Positions 8,878 to 17,357 of a stretch of DNA of 64,000 nucleotides are shown here, in pieces. The DNA is taken from positions 190,735 through 254,734 of the forward strand of contig JBAOIR010000036.1 of the NCBI GenBank assembly GCA_037045585.1, in the 5' to 3' direction. Under the pieces are notes generated by a model. The model worked only from the letters and a program-made list of their open reading frames with translations, searched no databases and was not told the DNA's origin. The translations under genes and the position numbers were made by a program. The stretch comes from SSF14 sp037045585. Lineage in GTDB: Bacteria > Actinomycetota > Acidimicrobiia > Acidimicrobiales > Microtrichaceae. Each line of letters begins with the position of its first letter. The stretch's first letter is position 1.

Positions 8878-9249
8878 ATGGCACGCGTCAAGGGTGGCGT
8901 TCACGCCAAGAAGAAGCACAAGGCAGTACTGGTTCGCGCCAAGGGCCACTACGGCAACCGCAGCCGCACGTTCCGCGCGGCGAACGAGTCGGTCATGCAC
9001 GCGCTGCAGTACAGCTACCGCGACCGTCGCGCTCGCAAGGGCGAGATGCGTCGACTGTGGATCCAGCGCATCAACGCTGCCTGCCGTCTGAACGACATCA
9101 GTTACAGCCGGTTCATCAACGGGCTCAAGAAGGCCGAGATCGAGATCGACCGTAAGTCGCTCGCCGACCTCGCCGTGACCGACCCGGCGGCATTCGCCGG
9201 TCTCGTGGCCGCCGCCAAGGCCGGCCTCGACAGCGCAGCTGCGAACTAG
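8878..9249 (+). CDS. rplT: ribosomal protein bL20
   Basis: The 123-residue bL20 starts MARVKGGVHAKKKHK and contains the conserved YRDRRARKGEMRRLWI segment. It is preceded by AGAGGAG. It binds 23S rRNA early in 50S assembly and, in some bacteria, represses its own operon. It is the third gene of the operon, 33 bases after rpmI. Confidence 0.97.
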   Translation: MARVKGGVHAKKKHKAVLVRAKGHYGNRSRTFRAANESVMHALQYSYRDRRARKGEMRRLWIQRINAACRLNDISYSRFINGLKKAEIEIDRKSLADLAVTDPAAFAGLVAAAKAGLDSAAAN

Positions 9250-9285
9250 CCGTCGCCGCTGCCGCGAGCTGATCTCGTCACACCG

Positions 9286-10080
9286 ATGGAACTGAGCGCT
9301 TCGAACGCTCGGATCAAGCAACTGCGGCGCCTCTCGGGGCGCCGCAGTTCACGTTCCGACGAGGGCGTCTTCGTGATCGAGGGCGCGGTGCTGGTGCGCG
9401 AGGCGATCGCCGCCGGCGTCGACATCGAGGCGGTCTTCGTCGATGTCGCCCGTGGGGGTCTCGTCGCCGAGTTCGGCGAACTCCATCCCGACGTCTGGAC
9501 GGTCGCCGAGGGAGTGCTCGCCTCGGTCCTGCCGGCTGTCAGTGCCCAACCCGTCGGGGCCGTCGCGTCGACCACGCTCGAACGCCCCGTCGACGACCTC
9601 GTCGTGGCGGCGGTCGATTCCGGACGGCCCGTGCTGGTGCTCGTCGACGTCGCCGACCCCGGCAACGTGGGCACCCTGCTCCGTGCTGCCGAGAGCTCGG
9701 GCTGTGGTGGTGTTGTGCTCGCTGGTTCGGGCGTCGATCTCTACAACCCCAAGGTCGTGCGGGCGACAGCCGGTTCGCTCTTCCGGCTGCCGGTTGCGAC
9801 GGCGCCTGACGTCGGTGCATTGCAGGTCGCGATCGCTGAGCTCGGGGTGCCGATGATCGCCGCGGTCGCCCGCGACGGTGTGCCCCACCTCGAGGCGCCC
9901 CTCGGAGGGCCGGTGGCGATCGTGCTCGGCAACGAAGCTCACGGCCTGTCCGAGGACGTCGTCGCCGCGTGCGACGCTGCGGTGACCATCACGATGGATG
10001 GTCCGGCCGAGTCGCTCAACGTCGCCATGGCCGGCACCGTCCTCTGCTTCGAGGCACTGCGCCGGCGACGCAACGGGTGA
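9286..10080 (+). CDS. TrmH/SpoU-family RNA 2'-O-methyltransferase
   Basis: The 264-residue protein has an N-terminal RNA-binding (SpoU-sub) domain and a C-terminal SPOUT knot domain. The three SAM-binding motifs are visible: DPGNVGTLLRAA, VLGNEAHGLS and SLNVAMAGTVL. Family members methylate rRNA or tRNA ribose. The position right after rplT (37 bases) is common in actinobacteria, where relatives are called RlmB/TsnR-like. The exact target nucleotide cannot be assigned. Confidence 0.92.
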   Translation: MELSASNARIKQLRRLSGRRSSRSDEGVFVIEGAVLVREAIAAGVDIEAVFVDVARGGLVAEFGELHPDVWTVAEGVLASVLPAVSAQPVGAVASTTLERPVDDLVVAAVDSGRPVLVLVDVADPGNVGTLLRAAESSGCGGVVLAGSGVDLYNPKVVRATAGSLFRLPVATAPDVGALQVAIAELGVPMIAAVARDGVPHLEAPLGGPVAIVLGNEAHGLSEDVVAACDAAVTITMDGPAESLNVAMAGTVLCFEALRRRRNG

Positions 10081-10092
10081 ACGCGTCGCCGG
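10062..10092. terminator. inverted repeat over methyltransferase stop
   Basis: The 10-bp arms CCGGCGACGC (10062-10071) and GCGTCGCCGG (10083-10092) flank an 11-base loop that contains the TGA stop. The hairpin lies between convergent genes and has no T tract. It is a likely bidirectional transcript end. Confidence 0.4.
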
Positions 10093-10099
10093 TTCACGG

Positions 10100-10680
10100 G
10101 TGAGCGCGACGCGCCGCAGCGCGCGTCGGGGGTGAGCTCGGCGAGGCTCGCGTACCCGTCGACCGCCATGATGAGGTCGAGTTCGGCGAGCAGGCACTTG
10201 AGCACATGCTCGACGCCGGCCTGGCCTCCGGCCGCGAGACCGTAGGCGTACGGGCGTCCGATCCCGACTGCCGTGGCGCCGAGCGCCAGCGCCTTGACGA
10301 TGTCGGCGCCCGAACGAATGCCCGAATCGAAGATCACCGGTGCGTCGCCTGCCGCGGCGACCACGTCCGCAAGCAGGTCGATGGCGGGGATGCCGCCGTT
10401 GGCCTGACGGCCGCCGTGATTGGAGCAGTAGATGCCGTCGACGCCGTGGTCGATCGCCGTGCGGGTGTCCTCGGGAGAGTTCACGCCCTTGATCAGGAGC
10501 GGCAGCTCGGTGACCGATCGGATCCAGTCGAGGTCGTCCCACGTCATGCCGGGGTTGCCGAACGAGAACGCCCACAGGCCCGTGGCGGTCTCGATGTCCT
10601 CCTCGGGGGTGCGCTCCAGGCGCGAGCGGAACACCGGATCGCTGAAGTAGTTGGCGAGGCAACTGCCCTGGTGCGCCCCG
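10100..10680 (-). CDS. FMN-dependent alpha-hydroxyacid dehydrogenase, 5' truncated
   Basis: This is the C-terminal half of a lactate monooxygenase/dehydrogenase-type TIM-barrel enzyme. It reads from NYFSDPVFRS through PLLIKGV (flavin Lys) to SNHGGRQ (catalytic His and substrate Arg) and the FMN phosphate loop FDSGIRSGAD. The N-terminal half is missing because the sequence switches at about 10,680 to an unrelated spoT start on the same strand. The exact 3' end is uncertain: the frame stays open into the antisense of the methyltransferase, and a small frameshift near 10,120 is likely. Confidence 0.85.
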
Positions 10681-10832
10681 CCGGGAAAAGAAAAGCGTCG
10701 GCGACGCGGTCGATGTCTTCGGGCTTGAGATAGGTGCCGAGCAGTTCCCTCAGCTTTTCCAGCTGAAGGCGCCGCTCGGTCTCGTAGGCCTCAGCAGTTT
10801 GCGGGCCGGGGGATGGCCGAGGAGACTTGCAT
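10681..10832 (-). CDS. spoT: SpoT/RelA homologue, N-terminal fragment
   Basis: It starts at ATG 10832 (MQVSS), 9 bases after GGAGG. After one frameshift it reads AYETERRLQLEKLRELLGTYLKPEDIDRVADAFLF, quoted here only in part, which matches the first helices of RelA/SpoT (p)ppGpp synthetase/hydrolases. It is cut at about 10,681 by the junction. Identity is supported by gene order: gmk-rpoZ-spoT is the classic proteobacterial arrangement. Confidence 0.75.
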
Positions 10833-10858
10833 GTCCGGTCACCCTCCACGGTGACGGC

Positions 10859-11069
10859 CTATGCCTGGCCGCGGTTGAGCACTTCCAGCCCCACCTTACA
10901 CGGCGGCGATCTCGCGCAGCGCGGTGAGGTCGGCTTGTAGCTTTTCGCCTTCGGGCGTAGGGCGAGGCGCCGATGGTCAATTGGCGGGCGCGATAGGTGG
11001 CGGCCAGGGTGAGCTGGAAGCGGTTGGGGGAATTGTTTTCAGGCAGTCTTCAATGGTGATGCGGGCCAT
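10859..11069 (-). CDS. rpoZ: RNA polymerase omega subunit (frameshifted)
   Basis: It begins MARITIEDCLK and, through three single-base frameshifts (near 11,030, 10,965 and 10,905), reads NRFQLTLAATYRARQLTIGA, then a LTALREIAA segment, then KVGLEVLNRGQA and a stop. That is a typical omega subunit of about 70 residues. AGGA precedes the start, which follows the gmk stop by 8 bases. The shifts look like sequencing errors, because all family landmarks survive. Confidence 0.85.
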
Positions 11070-11077
11070 GGTTTTTC

Positions 11078-11705
11078 CTAAGCGTTGTGTTCGATGAGCG
11101 AAAAAAGCGCGCGGTGGCGGTCCCGCTGCGAGGCGTAGCGCCGTCGCACCGAGCGCACTACGGTCTGGAGGTCTTCGGAGGGCCTCCGGCAATTTGTGTT
11201 GTTAATAATAACGTAATCGAACTCGTTTACATGGCGCATTTCGGACAGGGCGGCGGCCGTGCGGCGGGCGATGATGTCGGCGCTGTCCTGGCCGCGGCCG
11301 CGCAGGCGCCGGTTCGAGTTCCTCGACCGACGGCGGGCGGGATGAAAATGCCGATGCAGTCCGGAAAAATCCTGCGCACCTGCTGCGCGCCCTGCATGTC
11401 ATTTCCAGCAGGATGTATGCCCGGCTTCCAGTCTGTTCGACGATCCAGCGGCGCGAAGTGCCGTATAAATTGCCGTGCACCTGGGCGCTTTGAGGGAAAT
11501 CGCCCCCGTTCGCGCGTGTGGCAGAGGAAGGCCGGCACGTCAACGAAATGGTACTCGCAGCCGTTCACCTCGCCCGGCCGTGGCGCGCGGGTGGTGGTCA
11601 AACAGAAAAGGCCGAGATGCCCGTATCGCGCTCCAGCAGCAGTTTCACCAGCGTGGTCTTGCCGGCGCCGGAAGGGGCTGAGACGATGAAAAGGTTTCCA
11701 CTCAT
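11078..11705 (-). CDS. gmk: guanylate kinase (frameshifted)
   Basis: GMP kinase. It begins MSGN and has the P-loop SAPSGAGKTTL in the frame near 11,650. Downstream pieces in alternating frames are TTTRAPRPGEVNGCEYHFVD, EVHGNLYGTS, WQGAQQVRRIFPDCIGIFI, NEFDYVIINN and EDLQTVV, in the correct order for guanylate kinase. At least five frameshifts are needed. It heads the gmk-rpoZ-spoT group. Confidence 0.88.
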
Positions 11706-11753
11706 GACGGGATTGTACCGATCCCGGACGGCCGGAGCGATGCCGCGAACGAA

Positions 11754-14095
11754 TCAGTCGAGGATCGGCGCCACCGCAGCGTTGGTCGGGGCCGCGTCCC
11801 GGGCGGGGACCGCCGACTTGAGAGCAGCCAGCCGGGTCAGCATGAACCACGCCAGCGGCAGCACGCCGCCGAGGACGAACAGGGCGCCGCCGATGATACG
11901 CGCCCAGGTCAGGCGCTGGAACAGCTCGCCCTGCACGAAGGCCTGCGAGCGCGCGTGCCACAGGCCATGCGCAGCACGTCGTTCAGTTGGGCAATGCCGA
12001 CCGGGAACAGGTCGATCACCACCATCAGCACCAGCCCCAGGTTGAGCGACCAGAAGGCCCGGCGCAGCAGGCGCGCGTCCCAGCGCTCCGCCGCGACCAG
12101 ATAGCGGCTGCAGAAGAAGATGGCGGCGATGGCGAGGTTGCCGTACACGCCCATCAGCGCGGCGTGGCCGTGGTTCACCGTCAGGTAGGTGCCGTGCTCG
12201 TAGTAGTTCACGATCGGCAGGTTGATGATGAAGCCGAACACGCCGGCGCCGAGGAAGTTCCAGAAGTTCACGCCGACCAGGAACAGAAAGGCCTCGGGCT
12301 GGCCAAAGGCGGCGCGCCGTGGCCGGCCTGCGCCCGCCGCCGCATGCGGCGCGTTGCGGAACTGCCAGGCTTCCAGCGTGAGCAGGATCAGCGGCACCAC
12401 CTGCAGGGTCGAGAGAAGATGCTGCCGATCGCCAGGGTCGCCACCGGCTTGGCGTTCCAGTAGAAGTTGTGCGAGATGCCCAGCAGGCCCGAGCCGAGGA
12501 ACAGCAGCGTGGCCAGGTAGACGATGCGCGAGGCCGCCGCGTGGCTCACCAAGCCCATCAGCACCATGAAGTACGCCAGCAGCACGGTGGTGAACACCTC
12601 GAAGAAGGCCTCCACCCACATGTGGATCACCGCCCAGCGCCAGAAGTCGGCAATGACGAAGTTGGTCGTGGGCTGCGCCACGAAGCCCGAGATGAACAGC
12701 AGCGCGATGCAGGCCACGGCGTACAGCAGCCACTTGGGCAGGGTCCAGGCGTCGCCCTCGCTGCCACACGCCGCGCACGCCGGCGCCAGACGATCGCCGC
12801 CCACAGCACGAAGACGACGAACAGCACGCCCTGCCACAGCTTGCCCAGCTCGACGAATTCCCAGCCCTGGTTGCCGAGCAGGTTCCAGTACTCGCCGAGC
12901 AGGCCCTTCGGGCCCAGGGCAATCCCGACCAGGGTGCCCGCCACCCAGACGACGACCAGGCCGAACAGCAGGTTCACCCGCGCCAGCCCGCCCGGGCGTC
13001 GCTCCCGCAGTGCCGTCGACAGCACGAAGATCGAGGCGCCGACCCAGCACGCGGAGATCCACATCAGGGCCAGCTGCAGGTGCCAGGCGCGCACGATGGT
13101 GATGGGCAGCGCCTCGGCGAGATCCACGCCGAAAGCATGCGTGAAGCGCAGGAAGTCGTGGATGGTGAGCACGCCGGCGACAATCTGCAGCACGAACAGC
13201 AGCGCCGGCGGCGGCGAAGAACTTGTAGGTGGCGCGCTGCAGCGCGGGTCGGCCGGAAGGCGTCGACCCGCGCCAGGGCGGCGGTCGCCCCCTCGCCGGC
13301 TTGGCCGCCCTGCGCCAGCCGGCCAGGCCGCTGTAGCGGCCGTAGAGGAACAGCACGACGCCGAGGCACACGATCAGGCCGAGCGCCGCCGCCACGCTCC
13401 ACATCATGACCGGCGCGTGGGCCGGTTGCCGGCCAGCTCGTCGTAGGGCCAGTTGTGGGTGTAGCTGTAGCTCCTCGCCGGGGCGCTGCGGCGCCGCAGA
13501 CCCAGCCGCCCCAGAAGAAGAAGGCGGCCAGGTCGCGCAGCTCGGCGGCATCGGTGATGTAGCCGGCGGGATGGAAGGCCTCGGCGCCCTCGCCGCGGAA
13601 CATGGCCGCGTAGCGGCGCTCCAGCTCGCGGAAGGCATAGGCCTGCGCCTCGCCGACCGTCACGCGGTTGCTGGCCGGATCGTGGCGGTTGCGGCGGATC
13701 TCGGCCTGCGCCAGCGCCAGCGCGGCGGCCGGCTCGATGCCGTCGCGCGAGGCGTGGTGGTCGCGCATGGCGCGCGCCATGCCGTGCAGGGCGTCGGCGG
13801 TGAAGTCGGGGCCGCGGCCGGCGCCGTCGCCGAACATCGAGCCGTAGTTCATCAGGCCGTATTTGAGGAAGACCAGCTGGCCGCGCGTGATGGCCGCGGC
13901 GGCCACCACCGTCTCGCCCGACTCGGCGACGAAATCCGGGATCGGCGGCGCGTCCTGGTAGGTGCGCGTGCCGACGAAGATCATGCTGCCGAGGCCGATG
14001 GTCAGCACGAAGGCCAGCGGCAGCCACCAGTTGCGCCGGTTCATCACCAGGCGGTTCCACAGGCCGCCGATCTTCTCGAATGCGCCTTCGATCAT
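11754..14095 (-). CDS. nod: putative nitric oxide dismutase (qNor-related)
   Basis: This is a quinol-NO-reductase-like haem-copper-superfamily membrane protein of about 780 residues, split by several frameshifts (for example near 13,480, 13,290, 13,210, 12,770, 12,416 and 11,955). The N-terminal periplasmic domain shows YQDAPPIPDF, LKYGLMNYGS and YTHNWPYDELAGNRP. Landmarks of the active site are HMWVEAFFE (FeB His and Glu, 12,610-12,624), SHNFYWNAKP (12,460-12,475) and STLQVVPL (near 12,400). True qNor enzymes have HH at the second site and ALE at the third; here they are HN and TLQ. The quinol-binding pattern HxxxExxxF is HDFLRFTHA (near 13,150), so Glu and Phe are lost. From knowledge of the family, these changes mark NO dismutases (2 NO to N2 + O2). 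It overlaps the upstream di-haem gene by 4 bases. Confidence 0.82.
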
Positions 14096-15255
14096 ATGCG
14101 TCCTTGCACGGGTTGTTCGCACTGCTCGCCGCTGCCGTCGAGCGGCAGGGTCGGCGGCAGCACCGGCGCTTCGACGATCAGCGGCCGCTCCATGCTGAGC
14201 GATTCGAGGAAGGCCACCAGGTCGTTCTTCTCCTCCTCGCTGAGGCCGAGCGGTTTGAGCAGCGGCGACTTGTTCGGCGCGTCGCCGCCGCCGGCGTCGA
14301 AGAAGTCGACCACCTCGCGCAGCGTGGCGAAGGCGCCGTTGTGCATGTAGGGCGCGGTGTACTTCAGCTCGCGCAGGGTCGGCGTGCGGAACTTGCCGAT
14401 GTCGGCCGGCTCGCGCGTGCGGTAGTAGCGGCCGAGGTCCTCCTCGAGGCCGCGGTACACCGCCTGCGGCACGTCGCGCTGGACGTTCTGCCAGCGCACG
14501 GCGATCTGCACAAGCGGGTGCGAATCGTAGAGCGGCTGGCGCGGCACGCCGAGGGCGTGGAAGCCTTCGTCGGTGGCGAGCGCGCCGTGGTGGCACCGGA
14601 TGCAGCCGGCCTTGCCCTCGAACAGCGCCAGGCCGCGGCGCGCCGACTCGGACAGCGCGGACGTGTCGCCCGCGAGATGGCGGTCGAAGGGCACCTGGCG
14701 CGGATCGGACACCAACGTGCGCTCGAAGGCGGCGATGGCCTGCCAGGCGTGGTCGAGCTGCGGCCACTCGTCGCCGAAGGCCTGGCGGAACAGCGCGACG
14801 TACTCGGGGATGAAGCGCAGGCGCATTTCCACCATCGAGGCCTTGCCATTGCCCTCGACCGGCGCCTGCATCGCCGAGCGCGCCTGGATCTCCAGGCTGT
14901 CGAGCGTGCCGTCCCACATCAGGCGGGTGTAGTGCGCGGCGTTGAGCACCGTCGGGTTGTTGCGCCAGAGGCGATGGCCGGGATAGCCGCGCGCCAGCGC
15001 GTCGTTGTGCGTCCAGCCAAGCTGCGGCACGTGGCAGGAGGCGCAGGAGGTCGAGCTGTCGCCGGACAGGCGCGGGTCGAAGAACAGCATGCGGCCGAGG
15101 CGCAGCTTGTCCTCGCTCATCGGGTTGCCGGCCGGCACCGGCACCGCCGGCAGTGAGGCCAGCGGCGGATGCGCCGAGGGAGGCGCCAGGGTCGCCCAGG
15201 CGCCGGCGATCAGCGCGGCGGCGGCCAGCAGGAGCAAAAGTACAGGGCGCCTCAT
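14092..15255 (-). CDS. di-haem cytochrome c peroxidase/MauG-family protein 1
   Basis: The intact 387-residue protein has an N-terminal membrane/signal segment (VLLLLLAAAALIAGAW). Two CxxCH sites, CASCH near residue 75 and CIRCH near residue 220, bind two c-type haems in the periplasm, in the CcpA/MauG/MbnH fold. YMHNGAFATL near the C-terminus is the usual distal motif. Its start overlaps the end of the next di-haem gene by 4 bases, and its own stop overlaps the nod start (ATGA), so translation is probably coupled. The substrate is unknown: peroxide, or oxidation of a protein partner. Confidence 0.92.
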   Translation of the reverse strand: MRRPVLLLLLAAAALIAGAWATLAPPSAHPPLASLPAVPVPAGNPMSEDKLRLGRMLFFDPRLSGDSSTSCASCHVPQLGWTHNDALARGYPGHRLWRNNPTVLNAAHYTRLMWDGTLDSLEIQARSAMQAPVEGNGKASMVEMRLRFIPEYVALFRQAFGDEWPQLDHAWQAIAAFERTLVSDPRQVPFDRHLAGDTSALSESARRGLALFEGKAGCIRCHHGALATDEGFHALGVPRQPLYDSHPLVQIAVRWQNVQRDVPQAVYRGLEEDLGRYYRTREPADIGKFRTPTLRELKYTAPYMHNGAFATLREVVDFFDAGGGDAPNKSPLLKPLGLSEEEKNDLVAFLESLSMERPLIVEAPVLPPTLPLDGSGEQCEQPVQGRI

Positions 15256-16352
15256 CGCCGCGTCCTTCCCATGCTGCCGACGCTGCCATAGTCGTAGGCC
15301 GGCGGTTCGGCCACCGGAACCAGCGGCGCCGACAGTTCGCGCAGGAAGGCCGCCAGCGCCTGCCGCTCGCTCGCGCTCAGGTCGAGCGGGCGCAGGACGC
15401 TGCCGGGGCCGCCGCCGCGGTCGTGGAAGTCGATCGCATCCTCGATGCTGGCGAAGCGCCCGTTGTGCATGTACGGCCCGGTGTGTGCCAGGCCGCGCAG
15501 CGGCGGCGTGACGAAGCTGCCGCGTTCGGCCGGATTCTTGCTGACGGCATAGGCGCCGACGTCGCTGCGCTCGGCCATCGGATGCGGCAGCCCACGCTCG
15601 GCGTTATGGCGCAGCAGGCTGATGGTGCGCAGCGGCTCGCGCGCGATCGCCGGGTGCTCGGGCACGCCGAGGCGGTGCGGCTTGCCGTCGCTGAGCAGCG
15701 GACCGTGATGGCACTGCACGCAGCCGGCCCTGCCGGTGAACAGCCGCTGGCCTTCTTCGGCGAGCGGCGGCAGCGCCGCTTCGCCGCGCAGGGCGCGGTC
15801 GACCGGGGTCTCGGCGAAATCCAGCGTCTTCAGGTATTCGGCAATGGCCTGGAAAGCCTGCTCGCCGCGCAGCTCGGATTTCTCGCCCCCGCCCTGTCCA
15901 CCAAAAGCACGCCGCCAGAGGGAAAACAGCGGCGGAATCTGGCGGATGCGCTCGGCGATGATGCGCGTCTCTCCGTTCATGAACTGGGCGTCGAGCACCA
16001 TCTCGCGCACCGCGCCGGCGAGGTCGCTGCCGCGGCCGTCCCACATCAGGCGCGGCTTCAGGCGCACCGAGAGCAGGCCGGGCGCATTGCGGAAATGCTC
16101 GGTGCCGTTGTAGCCGCGCGACAGCGGCTGGCCGTCGGCGAAGCCCTTCTCCGGCAGGTGGCAGCTGGCGCAGCTGCGGCTGCCGTCCCCCGACAGGCGC
16201 GTCTCGAAGAACAGGTGGCGGCCGAACTCGGCCAGCGCCGCATTCACCGGCGCCGGCGGCGGCAGCGGCTGCAGGCGCATGTCGGCGGCCGAGGCCGGCG
16301 CAATGAAGCCCGCCAGCAGCACCGCGCCCAGTGCGCGCAGCAGCGGCTTCAT
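15252..16352 (-). CDS. di-haem cytochrome c peroxidase/MauG-family protein 2
   Basis: The intact 366-residue protein has a cleavable signal (AGFIAPASA). It has two haem sites, CASCH near residue 60 and CVQCH near residue 205, plus HTGPYMHNGRFAS. It is a paralogue of the neighbouring protein 1 with the same layout (FFETRLSGDGSRSCASCH versus FFDPRLSGDSSTSCASCH in part). It follows the small cytochrome gene by 10 bases. Two paralogous di-haem enzymes in tandem suggest non-identical roles, for instance one enzyme and one electron-transfer or substrate-specific form. Confidence 0.92.
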   Translation of the reverse strand: MKPLLRALGAVLLAGFIAPASAADMRLQPLPPPAPVNAALAEFGRHLFFETRLSGDGSRSCASCHLPEKGFADGQPLSRGYNGTEHFRNAPGLLSVRLKPRLMWDGRGSDLAGAVREMVLDAQFMNGETRIIAERIRQIPPLFSLWRRAFGGQGGGEKSELRGEQAFQAIAEYLKTLDFAETPVDRALRGEAALPPLAEEGQRLFTGRAGCVQCHHGPLLSDGKPHRLGVPEHPAIAREPLRTISLLRHNAERGLPHPMAERSDVGAYAVSKNPAERGSFVTPPLRGLAHTGPYMHNGRFASIEDAIDFHDRGGGPGSVLRPLDLSASERQALAAFLRELSAPLVPVAEPPAYDYGSVGSMGRTRR

Positions 16353-16362
16353 TTGACGTGCC

Positions 16363-16707
16363 TCATTTGACGTGCATCTCCCCGCCGTAGCGCACCAGCG
16401 GCGCCTGCTGCAGGATCACGCTGCAGCTGCGTTTCCAGTCGAGGATTTCCTTCAGCAGGCGCGCATCCTCGGCGGCCTTCAGCGGGCGGGCGCCGGGCGG
16501 CGGCACGCTGATGAAGAAGACGCGGCCGGTGTCGCCGTGGGCGAACTGGCCGCGCAGGGGCTGGGCTTGCTGCTTCGCCACGTCGGGCGGCTGGTGGCAG
16601 CCCATGCAGTTGAGGGCGTACAGCGTCGCGGCGGACTCGCCGGCCGGGGCAGTCAGCGGCGCCAGCAGCGCCGCCGCGAAAGTCAGTCTCCCCAGCACGG
16701 CGATCAC
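16363..16707 (-). CDS. small monohaem cytochrome c
   Basis: The 114-residue exported protein has a signal peptide ending near TAPAG and one haem site, CMGCH, near residue 36. The rest (GRVFFISVPPPGARPLK) fits no classical class I cytochrome closely. It is likely the electron shuttle for the two di-haem proteins encoded just downstream. The gene ends CACGTCAAATGA, and the same 12 bases recur over the start of the next gene. Confidence 0.85.
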   Translation of the reverse strand: MIAVLGRLTFAAALLAPLTAPAGESAATLYALNCMGCHQPPDVAKQQAQPLRGQFAHGDTGRVFFISVPPPGARPLKAAEDARLLKEILDWKRSCSVILQQAPLVRYGGEMHVK

Positions 16708-16719
16708 ACCGGCGCTACC

Positions 16720-17357
16720 TCACTTCTTGATGCTGATGACTTGCGGCTGGGTGACGGCCTTCAGTCCGTCGAGGCCGAACTCCACGCCGTAGCCCGAACC
16801 CTTGACGCCGCCGAAGGGCACCATCGGATGGATCATGCCGTGCTGGTTGATCCATACCGTGCCGGCCTGGATGCGGCTGGCCACCTGCTTGGCCTTCTCC
16901 ACGTCGGTAGACCACACCGATGCCCCGAGGCCGGCATCGAGCCGGTTGGCGCTGGCGATGGCTTCGTCCACGTCGCGATACTTGATGATCGGCAGCACCG
17001 GGCCGAACTGCTCCTCGTCGACCAGCCGGTCGCCGTCCTTCAGCCCCGTCACCAGGGTGAGCGGATAGAAGTAGCCGGGGCCGCCCCTGGGCGCACCACC
17101 GCAGACGATGGTGGCGCCGGCCTTTTTGGCGCTCTCCACCAGGCTCACCACCTTGTCGTACTGCATCTTGTTCTGGATCGGGCCCATCACCATGCCCTCC
17201 TCCAGGCCGTTGCCCATCGGCATCGCCTGGGCCAGCTCCTTGAGCGCCTGCACCGTCGGCTCGAACAGGCTCTCCGGCACGTACAGACGCTTGGCGCAGG
17301 CGCAGGTCTGACCCATGTTGATGAAGGCGCCCCAGAACAGGCCCATGGCCATCATCC
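16720..17357 (-). CDS. aldehyde dehydrogenase, C-terminal part
   Basis: The 211 residues begin inside an NAD(P)-dependent aldehyde dehydrogenase. They include NMGQTCACAKRLYV with the catalytic Cys, EEQFGPVLPI (cofactor Glu region), TVWINQH and PFGGVKGSGYG. The N-terminal cofactor half is absent because the sequence changes to an ABC permease at about 17,357. The gene ends 12 bases before the cytochrome gene and probably heads the same operon. The substrate is unknown. Confidence 0.9.

Noticed and set aside
11754..14095. Plain quinol-dependent NO reductase (norB/norZ)
   Set aside because: The fold is the same, but HN for HH, TLQ for ALE and the lost quinol-site Glu and Phe argue for NO dismutase. 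I keep qNor as the fallback.
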